Positions 47,749-48,763 of a stretch of 48,763 bases of DNA are shown piece by piece. Positions within the stretch are counted from its first letter, which is position 1. Each line of letters opens with the position of its first letter. A model generated the notes under the pieces. That model did no database searches. It was not told the origin of the DNA and was given only the letters and a program-made list of their open reading frames with translations. A program made the position numbers and the translations under genes. This DNA is from Halopseudomonas oceani (GTDB lineage: Bacteria; Pseudomonadota; Gammaproteobacteria; Pseudomonadales; Pseudomonadaceae): contig NZ_PPSK01000022.1 in assembly GCF_002903165.1 (NCBI RefSeq), positions 1 to 48,763 of the forward strand, read 5' to 3'.

Positions 47749-48054
47749 AATCTACCCCCATATCTTGTGTTGAGCAGAGAAAAGCTGCGTACAGCCTTCA
47801 TGAGCTGAGTTCGCATGATTAGGGCTTTGTTTTCCTTTCAAATCAACAAGATACTCTTGATCTCATGGCAATTTTGGCTAGACCGGCAAGAGATCGAAGG
47901 CTGGGCACAGATGGGCTCAGCTGGGCCGAAAGTTTCCATGAAAGTTTCCATGGGTTTCCATCAGGGCGCAGGTGTAATGGGGCTTCCAGGTGCTCAGATG
48001 TCATCAGAAGTTTCCATGGATTTCACAGCGATCCGGTTTTCGGGGGTAAGAAAA
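47749..48054. other. Non-coding left end of the integrative element
   Basis: About 300 bp lie between the tRNA fragment and the integrase start. They contain repeats of CTGGGC and of AAGTTTCCATG (listed separately) and no convincing gene. The integrase frame stays open upstream to 47938 through the repeats. Confidence 0.6.
47929..48018 (+). repeat. AAGTTTCCATG direct repeats upstream of the integrase
   Basis: AAAGTTTCCATG occurs twice in tandem (47929-47940, 47941-47952), followed at once by GGTTTCCATC (47953-47962), and again as AAGTTTCCATG at 48008-48018. Short direct repeats beside att sites often are arm-type sites for integrase or sites for an excisionase. Confidence 0.7.
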
Positions 48055-48763
48055 GTGGCAAAGGCCGAGCTTCAATTCACGCACGATGCGATCAGAGCGC
48101 TTGAGTGCAGCGCAGGTAAATCAGAGCAGATCTTCTACGACAAAACTCAACGCGGGCTCGCGCTTAGGGTTACAGCGAGGGGCGCAAAAACGTTCGTTGT
48201 CATAAAGAGAGTCAACGGCACAATGAAACGAATTACGATCAGCAAGTACGACTCGAAAGCAAAAATCGTGTCGATTCGAGATCAGGCCGCCAAGCTGATT
48301 GGTGAAATAGATGAGATCATTGAGCGAGAAAAACTAGATAAGCAGTCAAGCTTTGTGACGGTCGAAAGCACTTTCGAGAAGATGATGAAGGCGAAGCAAA
48401 GGATCACTCAAGCGACACGAGAAGACTACCGTCGAACGTTCAAAAACTACCTCTCTTCTATTGCTGATGTATCGCTTGGTGACTTCGACTATGAAGATGT
48501 GATAGAGCTTCACGCGAGCATTACTAAACCCGTTTTGCGGGCAAACGGGACGATGTCAAAAGAACGAAAACGTGCAGCAAATAAGGCCCTCGGCTTGTTG
48601 GGTTCTATCTATCGATTCGCAATAGTCACAAGCAGACATGAAGGCAAATCACTGATTACATCGAACCCGGTCGAGATTATGCGCGAGATGAACATCTGGC
48701 ATGAAGACCGTCGAAGCAAAATCAGGATTGAGCACGACAAGCTGGCTAGCTTTATTAATGAGT
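48055..48763 (+). CDS. Tyrosine-recombinase integrase, N-terminal part (runs off window)
   Basis: The visible 236 residues match the start of P4-type phage/island integrases: an N-terminal DUF4102-like domain (about 1-90) with FYDKTQRGLALRVTARGAKTF and KRVNGTMKRITISKY, then the start of a SAM-like core-binding domain. The catalytic R-H-R-Y part is beyond the window. GTG at 48055 is chosen because GGGGGT lies about 8 bp before it and the family usually begins with an AKxxxxFT segment; in-frame ATGs at 48016 and 47998 are alternatives. Codon use is AT-richer (AAA, AGA, ATA) than in the neighbouring genes, consistent with transfer. It would catalyse integration at the adjacent tRNA-Leu site. Confidence 0.88.
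   Translation, partial: MAKAELQFTHDAIRALECSAGKSEQIFYDKTQRGLALRVTARGAKTFVVIKRVNGTMKRITISKYDSKAKIVSIRDQAAKLIGEIDEIIEREKLDKQSSFVTVESTFEKMMKAKQRITQATREDYRRTFKNYLSSIADVSLGDFDYEDVIELHASITKPVLRANGTMSKERKRAANKALGLLGSIYRFAIVTSRHEGKSLITSNPVEIMREMNIWHEDRRSKIRIEHDKLASFINE

Noticed and set aside
47692..47760. A complete tRNA-Leu gene
   Set aside because: The acceptor 5' strand and D arm are absent; only the 3' part from the anticodon loop is present.
47865..48104. A 79-aa frame upstream of the integrase
   Set aside because: It reads through the direct repeats in a different phase from the integrase and shows Ser/His/Gly repeats only.

Overview
The window looks like chromosome of a Pseudomonadaceae-type gammaproteobacterium. 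This is inferred from gene content: a cyoABCDE oxidase operon with short stop/start overlaps, a yccA-tusD-C-B-E run, paired imelysins around a di-heme oxidoreductase, an FMN-riboswitch-controlled stand-alone type II lumazine synthase, and moderately high GC. A Halopseudomonas-like member is possible, but the species cannot be fixed from the sequence alone. No complete rRNA or tRNA gene and no CRISPR array was seen.

Layout. 1-8.7 kb is envelope biology: the 3' end of a TonB-like proline-rich protein, a large LprI/ankyrin lipoprotein, two phospholipase-D cardiolipin synthases (ClsC-like and ClsA-like) flanking an orphan periplasmic gene with a Fur-like box, and a CASTOR/POLLUX-type channel with cytoplasmic RCK-like domains. 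8.7-10.9 kb holds the tRNA-thiolation relay tusE/B/C/D and the membrane protein YccA. 10.9-16.7 kb is signalling: a CHASE hybrid histidine kinase, a GGDEF-EAL protein whose upstream region carries a candidate small RNA or attenuated leader, and a periplasmic solute-binding protein. 16.8-19.2 kb has a CobW/ZigA GTPase behind a strong Zur-like box, and an epoxide-hydrolase-like enzyme.

19.2-24 kb is the cytochrome bo3 operon (cyoA to cyoE, minus strand), preceded by about 740 bp of non-coding, structured DNA with an Anr-like dyad. 24.8-29 kb has a group 2 truncated globin, a GNAT acetyltransferase overlapping an eight-heme TPR cytochrome, and a PAS-GGDEF protein. 29.2-33.4 kb has a TPP riboswitch driving a sodium:solute symporter, then a Baeyer-Villiger-type monooxygenase overlapping a 3-hydroxyacyl-CoA dehydrogenase. 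33.4-36.3 kb has an MFS exporter, a coiled-coil protein, an FMN riboswitch with ribH2, and a convergent dodecin. 36.3-41.5 kb is an iron-regulated operon (imelysin, di-heme oxidoreductase, imelysin-like, DUF1513) with a promoter overlapping a Fur-like box. 41.5-47.6 kb carries PilZ, PCu(A)C, TRIC channel, glutathione reductase, UDP-glucose dehydrogenase, a MASE2-GGDEF cyclase and a 57-aa membrane protein.

The right end, from about 47.69 kb, is the edge of an integrative element. A 57-bp 3' fragment of a tRNA-Leu(UAA) gene is followed by short direct repeats and by an AT-richer tyrosine integrase gene that runs off the window.

Recurring themes are metal homeostasis (two Fur-like boxes, one Zur-like box, a copper chaperone), flavin and thiamine riboswitch control, c-di-GMP signalling (three GGDEF proteins and one PilZ protein), and heme/respiratory proteins. 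None of the core genes is a wholly unknown system. The least described items are the Fur-boxed orphan periplasmic protein, the eight-heme TPR cytochrome/GNAT pair, the candidate RNA at 13.7 kb and the integrative element at the right edge.
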